Source of the DNA: Paraburkholderia bannensis
Lineage (GTDB): Bacteria; Pseudomonadota; Gammaproteobacteria; Burkholderiales; Burkholderiaceae
Reading direction: 5' to 3'
NCBI RefSeq assembly: GCF_014200455.1
Contig: NZ_JACHBW010000002.1
Coordinates: forward strand, 62,001 to 126,000
DNA: 64,000 bases
Below are positions 10,415-19,032 of this stretch, piece by piece. The translations under genes and the position numbers were made by a program. Below the pieces are notes generated by a model. That model had not been told where the DNA came from. It worked only from the letters and a program-made list of their open reading frames with translations, and did no database searches. How positions within the stretch are numbered: position 1 is the first letter of the stretch; each line of letters starts with the position of its first letter.

Positions 10415-10732
10415 TCAGCCGACCTGCTCGACGCTCTGGCCGGCCATCAGGATGGCGGAATGGGTCTGCGCGGATTTGCCCTTGTCGGCGAGCGCGCCCA
10501 GGATGGCGTGGTCGTCGAAGCGGAAGCGGCAAAGCAGCTGGTTGGATGCGGCAAGACGCGCGGTCTGCGCGAATGTGAGATTGGCCAGCACGTCCGCCAG
10601 CTGGGCCGAGATGCCCATGCGGAACATGCCGGTCGGACGGTCCTCGCGCAGCAAACGTTGTGCGAGCAACAAATACGACAGATTGACTTCCTTGATCTCG
10701 CTGAGCATGTCGCTTGGCGTCGTCGCGCTCAT
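10415..10732 (-). CDS. flhD: FlhD, flagellar master regulator subunit
   Basis: Partner of FlhC in the master activator. The 105 residues match FlhD: MLSEIKEVNLSYLLLAQRLL, RMGISAQLADVLANLTFAQ, LAASNQLLCRFRF. First gene of the flhDC unit, with nearly 600 bp of upstream DNA before the divergent glycosyltransferase gene, which suits a heavily regulated gene. Confidence 0.95.
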   Translation of the reverse strand: MSATTPSDMLSEIKEVNLSYLLLAQRLLREDRPTGMFRMGISAQLADVLANLTFAQTARLAASNQLLCRFRFDDHAILGALADKGKSAQTHSAILMAGQSVEQVG

Positions 10733-11329
10733 GGATACCCCCGAATTCGAAACGTAGCGGCTGGTCAGGCCTGATACGGAAACGTTTGCCCGTCAAACGG
10801 AGTGCGAAATGACGCACGGCGAAGCAAACGGCCCGTTTAGTGGTCGTGCCTGCATTGTGGCGAGCACACTCGCAAAAGAAAATCGGAAGGAAGCCGCGAC
10901 GCGATGCAAGAAAAACTTCCCTTTTTGTGTAGGAATTTTTCTGACAAGCGGTAGAAAAGGAAGGAGGGAGGCTGAGGGATTAATGCCGAAAGCATATGGG
11001 ACTAATCTTCAGCAGATTATAAAAGGCTTTTCACGCGGGCGTAACAAACTCCATCGCGTTCAAAACAATACATTTGCAGGGGTCGAATCCATTAACAAAG
11101 TGGGCACACGAATTGCGTCAACTCCCCGCGAGGGCGCGTCACGTCTTGCAACCGCCGCTTACAGCCGGTGTATCCCGCTGTAACAACATTAAGCGTTTGC
11201 AAAACAGCTCGTCACGCAGATTGAGACGTCCATAATCGGTCTCAGGGATAACCCGATACCGCCGTGCCTTCGTCTTCCAATGGATTGTCGTTGTCGTCAC
11301 CCGCGGTTTTTGCCAAGGAGATCAAGCCT
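10733..11329. promoter_or_regulatory. flhDC upstream regulatory region
   Basis: About 600 bp without a credible gene between divergent flhD and the glycosyltransferase gene, clearly more AT-rich than the flanks. On the flhD strand a perfect TATAAT lies at 11021-11016, but the -35 is weak (TTACGC at 17-base spacing). It would give an flhD leader of about 275 nt. A dyad, TTACAGCCGG-TGTAT-CCCGCTGTAA, sits at 11159-11183 and could be an operator for either gene. The open frame at 10809-11183 looks non-coding. Confidence 0.45.
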
Positions 11330-12397
11330 ATGCGAATCGCACAAATTGCGCCACTTTACGAAGCCGTCCCGCCGAAACTCTACGGCGGCACCGAGCGCGT
11401 CGTGTCCTATCTGACCGAAGCGCTGGTTGATCAAGGCCACGAGGTGACGCTGTTCGCCAGCGGCGATTCGGTCACCTCGGCAAACCTGGAGGCCGCTTGG
11501 CCGCGCGCCCTGCGCCTCGACCCGACGATCCGCGACGCGCTGGCGCCGCATATCGTGCTGCTGGAACGCGTGCGCCGCATGGCGCACGAGTTCGACGTGC
11601 TGCACTTTCACCTCGACTATCTGCCGTTCCCGTTGTTTTCGACGCTCGATACGCCGTTCGTGACGACGCTGCACGGCCGTCTCGACCTGCCGGAGTTGCA
11701 GCCGGTGTTCGACTCGTTCCCGCAGGCGCCGGTGATTTCGATCTCGGATTCGCAGCGCCAGCCGCTGAGCCAGGCCAACTGGCTAGACACGATCTACCAC
11801 GGCCTGCCCAAGGATCTGCTCACGCCGCGCACGGACAAGAAGCCCGAATATCTCGCGTTCCTCGGCCGCATCTGCCCGGAAAAGCGCGTGGATACGGCGA
11901 TCAGGATCGCCGCGCTGTCCGGCCTGCCGCTGAAGATCGCCGCCAAGGTGGACAAGGTCGACCAGGACTACTTCAAGAACGAGATCGAGCCGCTGCTGTC
12001 GATGGCGCACGTGGAATTCATCGGCGAGATCAATGAAGCGCAGAAACCCGAGTTTCTTTCGGGCGCCAAGGCACTGCTGTTCCCCATCGACTGGTCCGAG
12101 CCGTTCGGCCTCGTGATGATCGAGGCAATGGCCTGCGGCACGCCAGTGGTCGCATTCAACCGTGGATCGGTGCCGGAAGTGATCGATCCGGGCGTGACCG
12201 GCTTCATCTGCGAAGACGTCCAGGGCGCCGTCGCGGCGCTTCAGAATATCGATTCGCTCTCGCGTGAAGCGATTCGCGCTCAATTCGAGCGTCGTTTCAC
12301 TTCGCACACCATGGCCAGTAATTATGTCGAAAGCTATTCGAGATTGATCGCGGCCGCCCAGCGTCCTGTGCTGCGCCGTGTGGCAGCGGGTGCCTGA
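11330..12397 (+). CDS. GT4-family glycosyltransferase
   Basis: GT-B fold transferase of 355 residues, sugar and acceptor unknown, probably cytoplasmic. N-terminal Rossmann domain: MRIAQIAPLYEAVPPKLYGG-T-ERVVSYLTEAL. C-terminal nucleotide-sugar domain: AFLGRICPEKRVDTAIRIA, then FPIDWSEPFGLVMIEAMACG, the EX7E-type motif of this family, then GSVPEVIDPGVTGFI. The ATG at 11330 is chosen because AAGGAGAT precedes it; an in-frame upstream ATG at 11264 adds unrelated sequence. It is transcribed away from flhD and ends at a strong terminator. Related proteins are annotated as 'glycosyl transferase group 1'. Confidence 0.85.
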   Translation: MRIAQIAPLYEAVPPKLYGGTERVVSYLTEALVDQGHEVTLFASGDSVTSANLEAAWPRALRLDPTIRDALAPHIVLLERVRRMAHEFDVLHFHLDYLPFPLFSTLDTPFVTTLHGRLDLPELQPVFDSFPQAPVISISDSQRQPLSQANWLDTIYHGLPKDLLTPRTDKKPEYLAFLGRICPEKRVDTAIRIAALSGLPLKIAAKVDKVDQDYFKNEIEPLLSMAHVEFIGEINEAQKPEFLSGAKALLFPIDWSEPFGLVMIEAMACGTPVVAFNRGSVPEVIDPGVTGFICEDVQGAVAALQNIDSLSREAIRAQFERRFTSHTMASNYVESYSRLIAAAQRPVLRRVAAGA

Positions 12398-12540
12398 GAT
12401 CGCTGAATATCGGTCAGATACGATTGCCCGTCTCATATGCGGGCGGCAATAAAGCCGGCATTCCTGATATAAAAGCACCACAAATGGGCAAGGTGAATCG
12501 TTTGCGCATGCAGTAATCGCGCGATTACGCCTTGTTTATG

Positions 12541-12572
12541 AAAAGAGCCGCATGCTTCATGCGGCTCTTTTT
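12541..12572. terminator. bidirectional terminator
   Basis: A perfect 14-bp stem, AAAAGAGCCGCATG paired with CATGCGGCTCTTTT around a CTT loop, followed by more T. It separates the converging glycosyltransferase and H-NS-like genes and has T tracts on both strands. Confidence 0.9.
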
Positions 12573-12626
12573 ATCTGGAAAAGCGTGAGTAGCGGCTTCG
12601 ATGCCACCGCCCGCTTGGCCGATTCG

Positions 12627-12929
12627 TCAGGCGATCAGATAGCGTTCGCGATTTTTGCCGGCAATCCATTTGGGCGGCTTGCCGCGCCCGCTCCAGGTTG
12701 CGCCGGACTTCGGGTCCTGGTAGCGCGGCGGCAGCGGCGCCTTCTTGGGCGGGCGTCCGCGCCGGGCGGCGACCGTCACGGCGAAGCCGAGATCCTGGGC
12801 CGACAGGCCATATTCGGCGATTTTCTCGCGGATCATGGCGATCACATCCGCGATTTCGTTGCGCCGGGCCTCATCGGCCTGGGCCTGAAGTCGAGCGATC
12901 TGTGCCTTGAGTTCTGAATATTGTGACAT
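12627..12929 (-). CDS. H-NS-family nucleoid-associated protein
   Basis: Small DNA-binding protein of 100 residues, of the BpH3/MvaT-like H-NS class common in Burkholderiaceae. An N-terminal coiled coil (YSELKAQIARLQAQADEARR) gives oligomerisation. A basic linker RRGRPPKK follows, then the C-terminal core TWSGRGKPPKWIAG that inserts in AT-rich minor grooves. The start at 12929 is preceded by GGGGAGAGG. An AT-rich 290-bp divergent region separates it from aqpZ. H-NS proteins often silence acquired DNA and motility genes, but no target can be named from this sequence. Confidence 0.92.
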   Translation of the reverse strand: MSQYSELKAQIARLQAQADEARRNEIADVIAMIREKIAEYGLSAQDLGFAVTVAARRGRPPKKAPLPPRYQDPKSGATWSGRGKPPKWIAGKNRERYLIA

Positions 12930-13219
12930 TTTTCCTCTCCCCTTCATTGTCGATCTAACTGACTGACTCGATCGGAGATTAGTCTTAAATAAGAGAATAA
13001 GCAATCGTTGCTAATACGGTTTTATACCGATATTTCTCCAATTAAGGACGCAATGCCGATTTCGGAATTCGGAGCGCATCCCGCGCAATAATGAGAACAA
13101 TTACATCAGAATTGACAATCCTTGACACCCGTGCTTTTCGCGACTCCCTAGAATCTGGCATTTCCCGGTGCCGGTGCTTTATTCGGCTCCCGTCAAATGA
13201 CTTTTCGAGGCGTCTAACA

Positions 13220-13966
13220 ATGCACTTGTCCAAACGACTTATGGCCGAAATGTTCGGCACCTTCTGGCTGGTACTCGGCGGCTGCGGCAGCGCAGTGCTC
13301 GCCGCCAATTTCGCCGGGCCGGTTCACGGCCTCGGCATCGGCTTCGTGGGCGTGTCGCTCGCCTTCGGCCTGACCGTGCTCACCATGGCCTTCGCCATCG
13401 GCCATATCTCGGGCTGCCACCTGAACCCGGCAGTGAGCATCGGCCTGACCGTCGCGGGACGCTTCCCGGCGCGCGACCTGCTGCCGTACATCGTCGCGCA
13501 GGTGATTGGCGCGGTGATCGGCGCGGCTGTGCTCGCGTGCATCGCCAGCGGCAAGCCGGGCTTCGACCTCGTCGCGAGCGGCTTCGCCACCAACGGCTAC
13601 GGCGACCACTCGCCGGGCCACTACACGCTGGTCGCGGCGTTCGTCTGCGAAGTCGTGATGACGGCGGTGTTCCTCTTCGTGATCCTGGGCGCAACCGACG
13701 TGCGCGCACCGGCAGGTTTCGCGCCGATCGCCATCGGCCTGTGCCTCACGCTCATCCACCTGATCTCGATCCCGGTCACCAACACCTCGGTGAATCCCGC
13801 GCGCTCGACCGGCCCCGCGCTCTTCGTCGGCGGCGAGGCGATCTCGCAACTGTGGCTGTTCTGGGTCGCGCCGATCATCGGCGCCGTGATTGCGGGCGTG
13901 GTGTACCCGCTGATCGCTGGCCGCCGCGAAGCGGTTGCGGAACTGGCAACGCGCGTGAAAGCCTGA
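13220..13966 (+). CDS. aqpZ: Aquaporin Z water channel
   Basis: Inner-membrane MIP-family channel of 248 residues with six TM helices. Both pore motifs are present: [10 protein letters not shown] (about residue 63) and [13 protein letters not shown] (about 185). The selectivity-filter Arg is in NPARS, and a Cys-containing, AqpZ-like [10 protein letters not shown] supports a water-selective aquaporin rather than GlpF. The ATG at 13220 is chosen over an in-frame start at 13091 because the latter adds a polar non-homologous leader; GAGG precedes 13220. A terminator follows. Confidence 0.95.
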   Translation: MHLSKRLMAEMFGTFWLVLGGCGSAVLAANFAGPVHGLGIGFVGVSLAFGLTVLTMAFAIGHISGCHLNPAVSIGLTVAGRFPARDLLPYIVAQVIGAVIGAAVLACIASGKPGFDLVASGFATNGYGDHSPGHYTLVAAFVCEVVMTAVFLFVILGATDVRAPAGFAPIAIGLCLTLIHLISIPVTNTSVNPARSTGPALFVGGEAISQLWLFWVAPIIGAVIAGVVYPLIAGRREAVAELATRVKA

Positions 13967-13995
13967 TACCGCGCCGCGTTCGCGCGGCATGGAAG

Positions 13996-14020
13996 AAACG
14001 GGCGCTTCGGCGCCCGTTTT
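13996..14020 (+). terminator. intrinsic terminator after aqpZ
   Basis: AAACGGGCGC-TTCG-GCGCCCGTTT, a 10-bp stem with a stable TTCG tetraloop, then one more T. It lies about 30 bases behind the aqpZ stop. Confidence 0.9.
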
Positions 14021-14115
14021 CATTGGCGGCGGCGCGGATGCGGGGCTCCCGCTGCATGGACCGAGGCCGCTGCTAGAATCGGCGCAACCTCAAACTCCAG
14101 GGCAAGGCGCACGCC

Positions 14116-14811
14116 ATGATGCATTCACGACACTCGTTGAGCCGCTTCACCGTGATGCTCGCGGCGCATCTTTTTCCTGCGGCGGGGGTGTTCTTCGCAG
14201 GCGCGGGCGCGGTCCAGGCGGCCAGCGCCCCGGATAACGCGGATGTGACGACGCTGATCTTCGTGCGTCACGGTGAAAAGCCCGCCGAAGGCCTCGGCCA
14301 GCTCAACTGCAAGGGCTTGAACCGCGCGCTGGCCTTGCCTGCCGTGATCGCCGCGAAGTACGGCAAGCCCGACGCGGTCTACGCACCGGATCCCGGCGAG
14401 CAGAAAGACGATGGGGGCCACGCCTACTATTATGTGCGCCCGCTTGCGACGGTCGAACCCACGGCAATCCAGTTCGGCCTGCCGATCCAGACGCCATACG
14501 GCCACTCGCACACCGAAGCGCTGGAAAAGACGCTGCTCGACACGTCGCAGCGCAATCGCACCGTGGTCATTGGCTGGGAGCACCGCGAAATCGAAACGAT
14601 GGTGCGCAAGATCGTCGCCGAACATGGCGGCTCAGCGTCCGACGTGCCCAGTTGGAAGAGCGCCGATTTCGACAGCATTTATGTCGTGCGCGTGGACTGG
14701 AGTAGCGGCACGCCGCGCGTGCGCTTCAGCCACGAGCGCGAGGACTTGGACGGCGTGAGCGACGCGTGCCCTTGCGCGGGCCTGCCTGCGCCCACGCCAC
14801 CCGCGCAGTAA
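14116..14811 (+). CDS. secreted histidine-phosphatase superfamily protein
   Basis: 231 residues. An N-terminal signal peptide spans about residues 1-36 (LSRFTVMLAAHLFPAAGVFF, then cleavage near AVQAAS). The histidine phosphatase signature TTLIFVRHGEKP supplies the catalytic His, and the second conserved His may be in VVIGWEHREIE. This fits a branch of the phosphoglycerate-mutase-like superfamily; the substrate is unknown and the protein is probably periplasmic. It converges on the HAD phosphatase gene 15 bp away. The C-terminus is Pro/Cys rich (CPCAGLPAPTPP). Confidence 0.75.
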   Translation: MMHSRHSLSRFTVMLAAHLFPAAGVFFAGAGAVQAASAPDNADVTTLIFVRHGEKPAEGLGQLNCKGLNRALALPAVIAAKYGKPDAVYAPDPGEQKDDGGHAYYYVRPLATVEPTAIQFGLPIQTPYGHSHTEALEKTLLDTSQRNRTVVIGWEHREIETMVRKIVAEHGGSASDVPSWKSADFDSIYVVRVDWSSGTPRVRFSHEREDLDGVSDACPCAGLPAPTPPAQ

Positions 14812-14826
14812 TGGCCCTGAGCGCGA

Positions 14827-15651
14827 TCAGCCAGCGATTTCGTCGTTGATCGCGAACAGCTTGCGCAGGTGATGCGCGACGCCCGCCTCGAAGTTGTTGC
14901 CGATGCGCGGCACTTTCGGCAGGCGCTCCATCAGCAGCGGATTCGCGTTGTTCATCATGAACGGATGGCCTGCCGTTTCGAGCAGATCGATATCGTTCAT
15001 GTTGTCGCCGAACGCGACGCAATTGGCCGCCCCCACATCGAGCCGCTCAAGCACGACACGCAGCGCGCGGCCCTTCGACACGCCCGCGACCATGACTTCC
15101 AGGCAATCGGGCAGCGAGTAGGTGATGTAGAGCGCGTCGCCGAATTCGCGCGTGAGGCTCGCTTCGACATGCGCGAGATCGGCCGGTTCGCCGATATAGA
15201 GCGCCTTGGCAATGCCCGCGCTGCCGAGCGCGCCCAGATCCTCAGTCACGCGGTACGTGAAGCCCGAATCCTGATGGAACGCGAGCAGTTCGGGCGCATC
15301 GCGGTCGATGAACCATTCCGTATCCGTATAGAGGCTCACGATCACGCGGCCATGCTCGCCCACCGTATCCGGGGCGACGAGACGGCGCACCATCGGCTCG
15401 GGCAGATTGCTCGCGTGAATCAATGCGTCATCGGGGCCATGCACGCGCGCGCCATTCGACGTGATGAGATAGGCGGGAATGCCGATCAGGTCGCGAATGC
15501 CTGCCACATCGCTGTAATGACGGCCAGTGGCGATGACGAACTTCAGCCCTTGCGCATCGAGCTTGCCGAGCGTGGCAACCGTAAATGGGTCTAGCTGATG
15601 GTCGGCGTTGAGCAACGTTCCGTCGAGATCGGTGGCGATGACCTTGTACAT
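14827..15651 (-). CDS. Cof-type HAD phosphatase
   Basis: 274-residue cytoplasmic phosphatase of the HAD IIB (Cof/YidA) group. Motif I is VIATDLDGTLLN at residues 4-15. A C2B cap domain is in the middle. Motif III Lys is probably in SKGRALRVVLERL, and motif IV is VAFGDNMNDIDLLETAG. Such enzymes hydrolyse sugar phosphates or flavin/PLP-type phosphates; the substrate is not evident. The ATG at 15651 is chosen because homology starts at MYKVIATDLDG; a long in-frame Arg-rich extension upstream is rejected. Confidence 0.88.
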   Translation of the reverse strand: MYKVIATDLDGTLLNADHQLDPFTVATLGKLDAQGLKFVIATGRHYSDVAGIRDLIGIPAYLITSNGARVHGPDDALIHASNLPEPMVRRLVAPDTVGEHGRVIVSLYTDTEWFIDRDAPELLAFHQDSGFTYRVTEDLGALGSAGIAKALYIGEPADLAHVEASLTREFGDALYITYSLPDCLEVMVAGVSKGRALRVVLERLDVGAANCVAFGDNMNDIDLLETAGHPFMMNNANPLLMERLPKVPRIGNNFEAGVAHHLRKLFAINDEIAG

Positions 15652-15742
15652 GGCAGTTCGGGCGGCTGGCAGGAAACCAGGGATCGTAGCACCCGACGAC
15701 TTCAGCCGTGTTTTTGTCATCCCGGACCGTCGGCCTGGATCA

Positions 15743-16630
15743 TCACGCGCCCGTGCGTTTGCGTTCGCCTTCGCGCCAGGCGAGCTGCAACGCGCCGCTA
15801 GCCGAATCCGCAAGCGGCGCACGCAGGCGCTCGCGCATGGCTTGCGGCACCCATTCGCGCAGCGATTGCCCAAGGCCGCCCGCGAGCGCCACCGGCAACG
15901 CGGCGGCCGGGTCGAGCGCGCCGATCATGCGCGCGACCGCTTCGCCAGCCTCCGCGAGCAGTTTTGCCACAAATGGATGGTCGCAATGCGCGAGCACGAC
16001 TGGCGCGAGGCTCGCATAGGCGGTCTGATTGGCTGCGCACAGCCACACGATCAGGCTGTCGCGATCGGTTGCGCCCGTGTGCGCGAGCAGCGCTTGCGAG
16101 AGCGCATCGGGCGCGACACGTCCGTCGAGCGACTGCTGCGCCCAGACGATCGCGCGCAGGCCGAACCACGCGCCGCTGGCCTCGTCGCCCGAGGGAAAGC
16201 CGAAGCCCCCCGCGATTTGGCACGCGCCCGCCGCATCGAGCGCCGCCGCAATGCTGCCGGTGCCAAGCGCGACGACCACGCCCGGTGCGCCACCATGCGC
16301 GCCGAGCAGCGTCGTGTAGGCGTCACTTTCGACCGCGAGGCCAGCCACGGGTGGCGCAGCGGCGCGAAACGCCCCGAGCCAGTCTGGATTGTTCACGCCG
16401 GCAAGGCCGCAGCCGAGCACACATTGCGACCAGTCAAACGTGATGCCCGCCTGCGCGAACGCCGTGCGCGCGCCCTCTTCAATGGACTGCCAGGCGCGCC
16501 CGATACCTAGCCCCAGACCCGATGGGCCTGCGCTGGCGCGCGCGAGTTCCTTGCCGTGAATATCGCCAAGCGCGACGCGCGTGCCCGTGCCGCCGCCGTC
16601 GACGCCGATCAACCAGGAAAATGTCTGCAT
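15743..16630 (-). CDS. BadF/BadG/BcrA-type sugar kinase (N-acetylglucosamine kinase-like)
   Basis: 295-residue ASKHA-fold ATPase. N-terminal phosphate-binding loop: WLIGVDGGGTGTRVALGD. Further motifs are GLAGVNNPDWLGAF, VVALGTGSIAAAL, IAGGFGFPSGDEASGAWFGL and ALAGGLGQSLREW. This pattern matches bacterial glucosamine/N-acetylglucosamine kinases. The GGGFG.GDEGSG-like signature supports hexosamine phosphorylation, but the exact sugar is inferred. Start at 16630 is taken because homology begins there; the Shine-Dalgarno is weak. It may form a two-gene unit with the HAD phosphatase (91-bp gap). Confidence 0.78.
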   Translation of the reverse strand: MQTFSWLIGVDGGGTGTRVALGDIHGKELARASAGPSGLGLGIGRAWQSIEEGARTAFAQAGITFDWSQCVLGCGLAGVNNPDWLGAFRAAAPPVAGLAVESDAYTTLLGAHGGAPGVVVALGTGSIAAALDAAGACQIAGGFGFPSGDEASGAWFGLRAIVWAQQSLDGRVAPDALSQALLAHTGATDRDSLIVWLCAANQTAYASLAPVVLAHCDHPFVAKLLAEAGEAVARMIGALDPAAALPVALAGGLGQSLREWVPQAMRERLRAPLADSASGALQLAWREGERKRTGA

Positions 16631-16828
16631 GATGTGAGGGACTAAAAGCATCGTTGAATATCGAACCTTGCCGCAGAGACTAACGGCTCGATGTGATTCG
16701 CACAATTAGCCGGATGGCCAGGTGGCGGCGCACGCTCGATCCGCTATTCTTGCGAGGCTCGAAATACATGACCGGCGCACCGCCTGGAACCGCCAGGAAC
16801 CACCAGGTATCGCCAGGGAGAACTCAAG

Positions 16829-17467
16829 GTGACGAAGCGCGTGACACAACGCTGTAGCTGGGCGACAAGCGAGGCGCTTGCGCAATACCACGACGAGGAG
16901 TGGGGCGTGCCGTCGCGCGACGACCGGCACCTCTTCGAAATGCTTGTGCTCGAAGGCGCGCAGGCCGGACTGTCGTGGTCGACGATCCTCAACAAGCGCG
17001 AGGGGTATCGGCGTGCCTTCGCGCAATTCGATATCGATAAAGTCGCGCGGTTCACGCCCGGGCACGTCGAAAAACTCGTGGAGGACGCTTCTATCGTGCG
17101 TCACCGCGGGAAGATCGAAGCCGCGATTCTCAATGCGCGCGCCGTGCAGCAGATCCAGGCAGAACACGGCTCGCTGGCGGCGTTCGTCTGGTCCTTTGTC
17201 AACGATACGCCGCTGCAGAGCGATCTGGATTCGTACCGCAACGCGCCCGCCTCCACCGAAGTGTCGGACGCGCTCAGCAAGGCGCTCAGGAAGTACGGCT
17301 GCAAGTTCGTCGGCACGACGATCTGTTATGCGTTCATGCAGGCCATCGGCATGGTCAACGACCATCAGCGCGACTGCTCGTGCCGCAAGACCTGCGCGGC
17401 GCTGGGCGGCGCGAAAGCAAAAGCCAGCAGCAAGGCAGCGAAGCCGCGCGCAGCCCCGAGCACCTGA
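16829..17467 (+). CDS. tag: DNA-3-methyladenine glycosylase I
   Basis: Base-excision enzyme that removes N3-methyladenine from DNA. The 212 residues show the TagI pattern: RCSWATSEALAQYHDEEWGV at the N-terminus (zinc Cys and His), FEMLVLEGAQAGLSWSTIL with the substrate-pocket residues, and C-terminal FMQAIGMVNDHQRDCSCRK supplying the remaining zinc ligands. A Lys/Ala-rich tail of about 20 residues follows. The start is GTG. An imperfect 10-bp tandem repeat lies directly upstream. Confidence 0.93.
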   Translation: MTKRVTQRCSWATSEALAQYHDEEWGVPSRDDRHLFEMLVLEGAQAGLSWSTILNKREGYRRAFAQFDIDKVARFTPGHVEKLVEDASIVRHRGKIEAAILNARAVQQIQAEHGSLAAFVWSFVNDTPLQSDLDSYRNAPASTEVSDALSKALRKYGCKFVGTTICYAFMQAIGMVNDHQRDCSCRKTCAALGGAKAKASSKAAKPRAAPST

Positions 17468-17766
17468 TGCCGACCCAGCTTCGGGAAAGTCCCAGGCGCC
17501 GCGACAACCCCGCCGGCAAGCCTTACGCGCCAAGGCGCTGCGCAAGCGCCGCCGCAGTTCGCGCGTAGAAGACCGCGCTGATTTCGCCCCGACTGGGTGC
17601 GCAGTCCAACGGTTTTCCCATGGCGCGCCGTTATAACTGACAACGGATGCGTCCGGGGCCAATCGTCATGACGAGCCGCGACAGGACGCAGGTTGGGAGC
17701 GCGCCGGAGGGCGTGCGACGACGCGTCCGGGGAAACCTGAGCGCTGTGCGACGCGCGGGGGCCAAC

Positions 17767-18216
17767 ATGAAAAACGTACACTTCCTGAGCCATCAGGAAA
17801 TCTTCGACCGCGCCGTGGCGCATCTCTTCGGGCAGGGTAGCGCGGCGTTGCTGCCTTGCGGCGGCGGCGCTTACCGCGGCGGTTATAGCGGCGGCGGCCT
17901 GCACAACTACGGCGGCTGCCCGGTTGGCAGCTTCATCCGCCCGCGCGATTACATGACCGCGATGGAAGGCATTCCCGTGCGCTATATCGCGCGCGATGCG
18001 GGCGAAGTGCCCGCGTATATGGATGTGGGCGTCGCCGCACTAAGAAAGGCGCTCCTGCGCGCCCACATCAACGTCTACGACCCCAACACCGTCACTCTGC
18101 TGAGCTGCCTGCAAAATGTGCACGACGTATTCGGCGTGTGGGAATGGCGCGAGCGTCTGCTCTCGATCGCCGCCCAGTTCAAGCTTTCGCCGAAGCGGCT
18201 TCTGGATGCCGCATGA
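17767..18216 (+). CDS. conserved hypothetical protein
   Basis: 149 residues from an ATG at 17767 (MKNVHFLSHQEIFDRAVAHL). No family is recognised. There is a Gly-rich central stretch (CGGGAYRGGYSGGGLHNYGG at about 29-48), then mixed alpha/beta sequence ending LSPKRLLDAA. No signal peptide or TM segment is seen. Codon use resembles neighbouring chromosomal genes, and the frame runs cleanly to a stop, so I believe it is coding. The 300 bp between tag and this gene contain nothing I can identify; an in-frame extension upstream to 17647 looks non-coding. Confidence 0.6.
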   Translation: MKNVHFLSHQEIFDRAVAHLFGQGSAALLPCGGGAYRGGYSGGGLHNYGGCPVGSFIRPRDYMTAMEGIPVRYIARDAGEVPAYMDVGVAALRKALLRAHINVYDPNTVTLLSCLQNVHDVFGVWEWRERLLSIAAQFKLSPKRLLDAA

Positions 18217-18308
18217 GGAGTAATTGGGTGTCAATTCAGTCCCAATTGAGCTCCAGTCAGGCGCCAACCGGGCGTGCCCGAGCTTCGAAATCCGTCGCAC
18301 CAATGCAA

Positions 18309-18345
18309 ACGGCGGCGCAGCTTCTTTCGAAGCATGCGCCGCCGT
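18309..18345 (-). terminator. stem-loop behind rpsU, probable terminator
   Basis: An 11-bp outer stem (ACGGCGGCGCA / TGCGCCGCCGT) stacks through one bulged base on an inner 5-bp stem. On the minus strand the loop is GAAA. It starts 22 bases past the rpsU stop; only a short TTT follows, so termination may be partial. Confidence 0.6.
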
Positions 18346-18367
18346 CTGGCGGAAGCTGAAGCGGCTC

Positions 18368-18580
18368 TTAGTGGAGCTTCTTCGGCAGCATCTGGCTACG
18401 CAGACGCTTGTGCAGACGCTTGACTGCAGCTGCCTTCTTACGCTTACGAACAGCCGTCGGCTTTTCGTACGATTGGCGCTCACGCAGTTCTGCGATCAGG
18501 CCGTTCTTTTCGATTGCGCGGCGGAAGCGGCGGATCGCCACTTCGAACGGCTCGTTTTCCTTCAGAAGAATCGTCGTCAT
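18368..18580 (-). CDS. rpsU: 30S ribosomal protein S21
   Basis: Small-subunit protein of 70 residues involved in translation initiation. Sequence is typical: [20 protein letters not shown], then [19 protein letters not shown] and a Lys/Arg-rich tail ending [13 protein letters not shown]. It stands alone here, between the hypothetical gene and an aldo-keto reductase, and is followed by a hairpin. Confidence 0.97.
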   Translation of the reverse strand: MTTILLKENEPFEVAIRRFRRAIEKNGLIAELRERQSYEKPTAVRKRKKAAAVKRLHKRLRSQMLPKKLH

Positions 18581-19032
18581 GTATGTCCTAACTCAATCAC
18601 TTGATACGGTACAAAGGCGCAGACACAAAATGCACGCAAAAAGCGTCTACGCACCGGCCCTCCGGTCGTTCACCAGCTTAGGGGGTGTAACGAGAGGCAA
18701 GGCGGCCACGGAGGCCGGAAAAGAGAAGTAGGGGGTTCACAGCGGAACGCGGCCAGGCAGACCTTGCAGCAACACGCCTAACCGCCGGTTTGCGGCCGCC
18801 AACAGTAACGAACACGGCAACAAAACAGGCAAAGATCTCAATTCACTCTCAATGATATCAGGAAAAAATCCCGCCGACCAGGAGTTTTTCACCAGGTTTT
18901 TGCAGTCTGTTCAGGCACTTGCGTGGCGGCCGCGGCCCGAGAGCGCGCCACGCACCTTCAGGAGTCCCGGGTTAGCGTCGGATCAGCCTCACCTGGCTTG
19001 CCCCCAGGCGCCCCGAACCGACCCGGCCCTCT
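18581..19032. other. intergenic region upstream of rpsU
   Basis: About 450 bp between the rpsU start and the 3' end of the aldo-keto reductase gene, both on the minus strand. It must hold the rpsU promoter, but I cannot identify one with confidence. No gene, repeat or RNA structure is recognised. Confidence 0.4.

Noticed and set aside
10809..11183. 124-codon frame in the flhD upstream region
   Set aside because: No ribosome binding site, no domain, and it lies in AT-rich regulatory DNA.
13113..13158. Two TTGACA boxes and TAGAAT before aqpZ
   Set aside because: Spacing of about 21 bases from the nearer box is too long for a confident sigma-70 promoter call.
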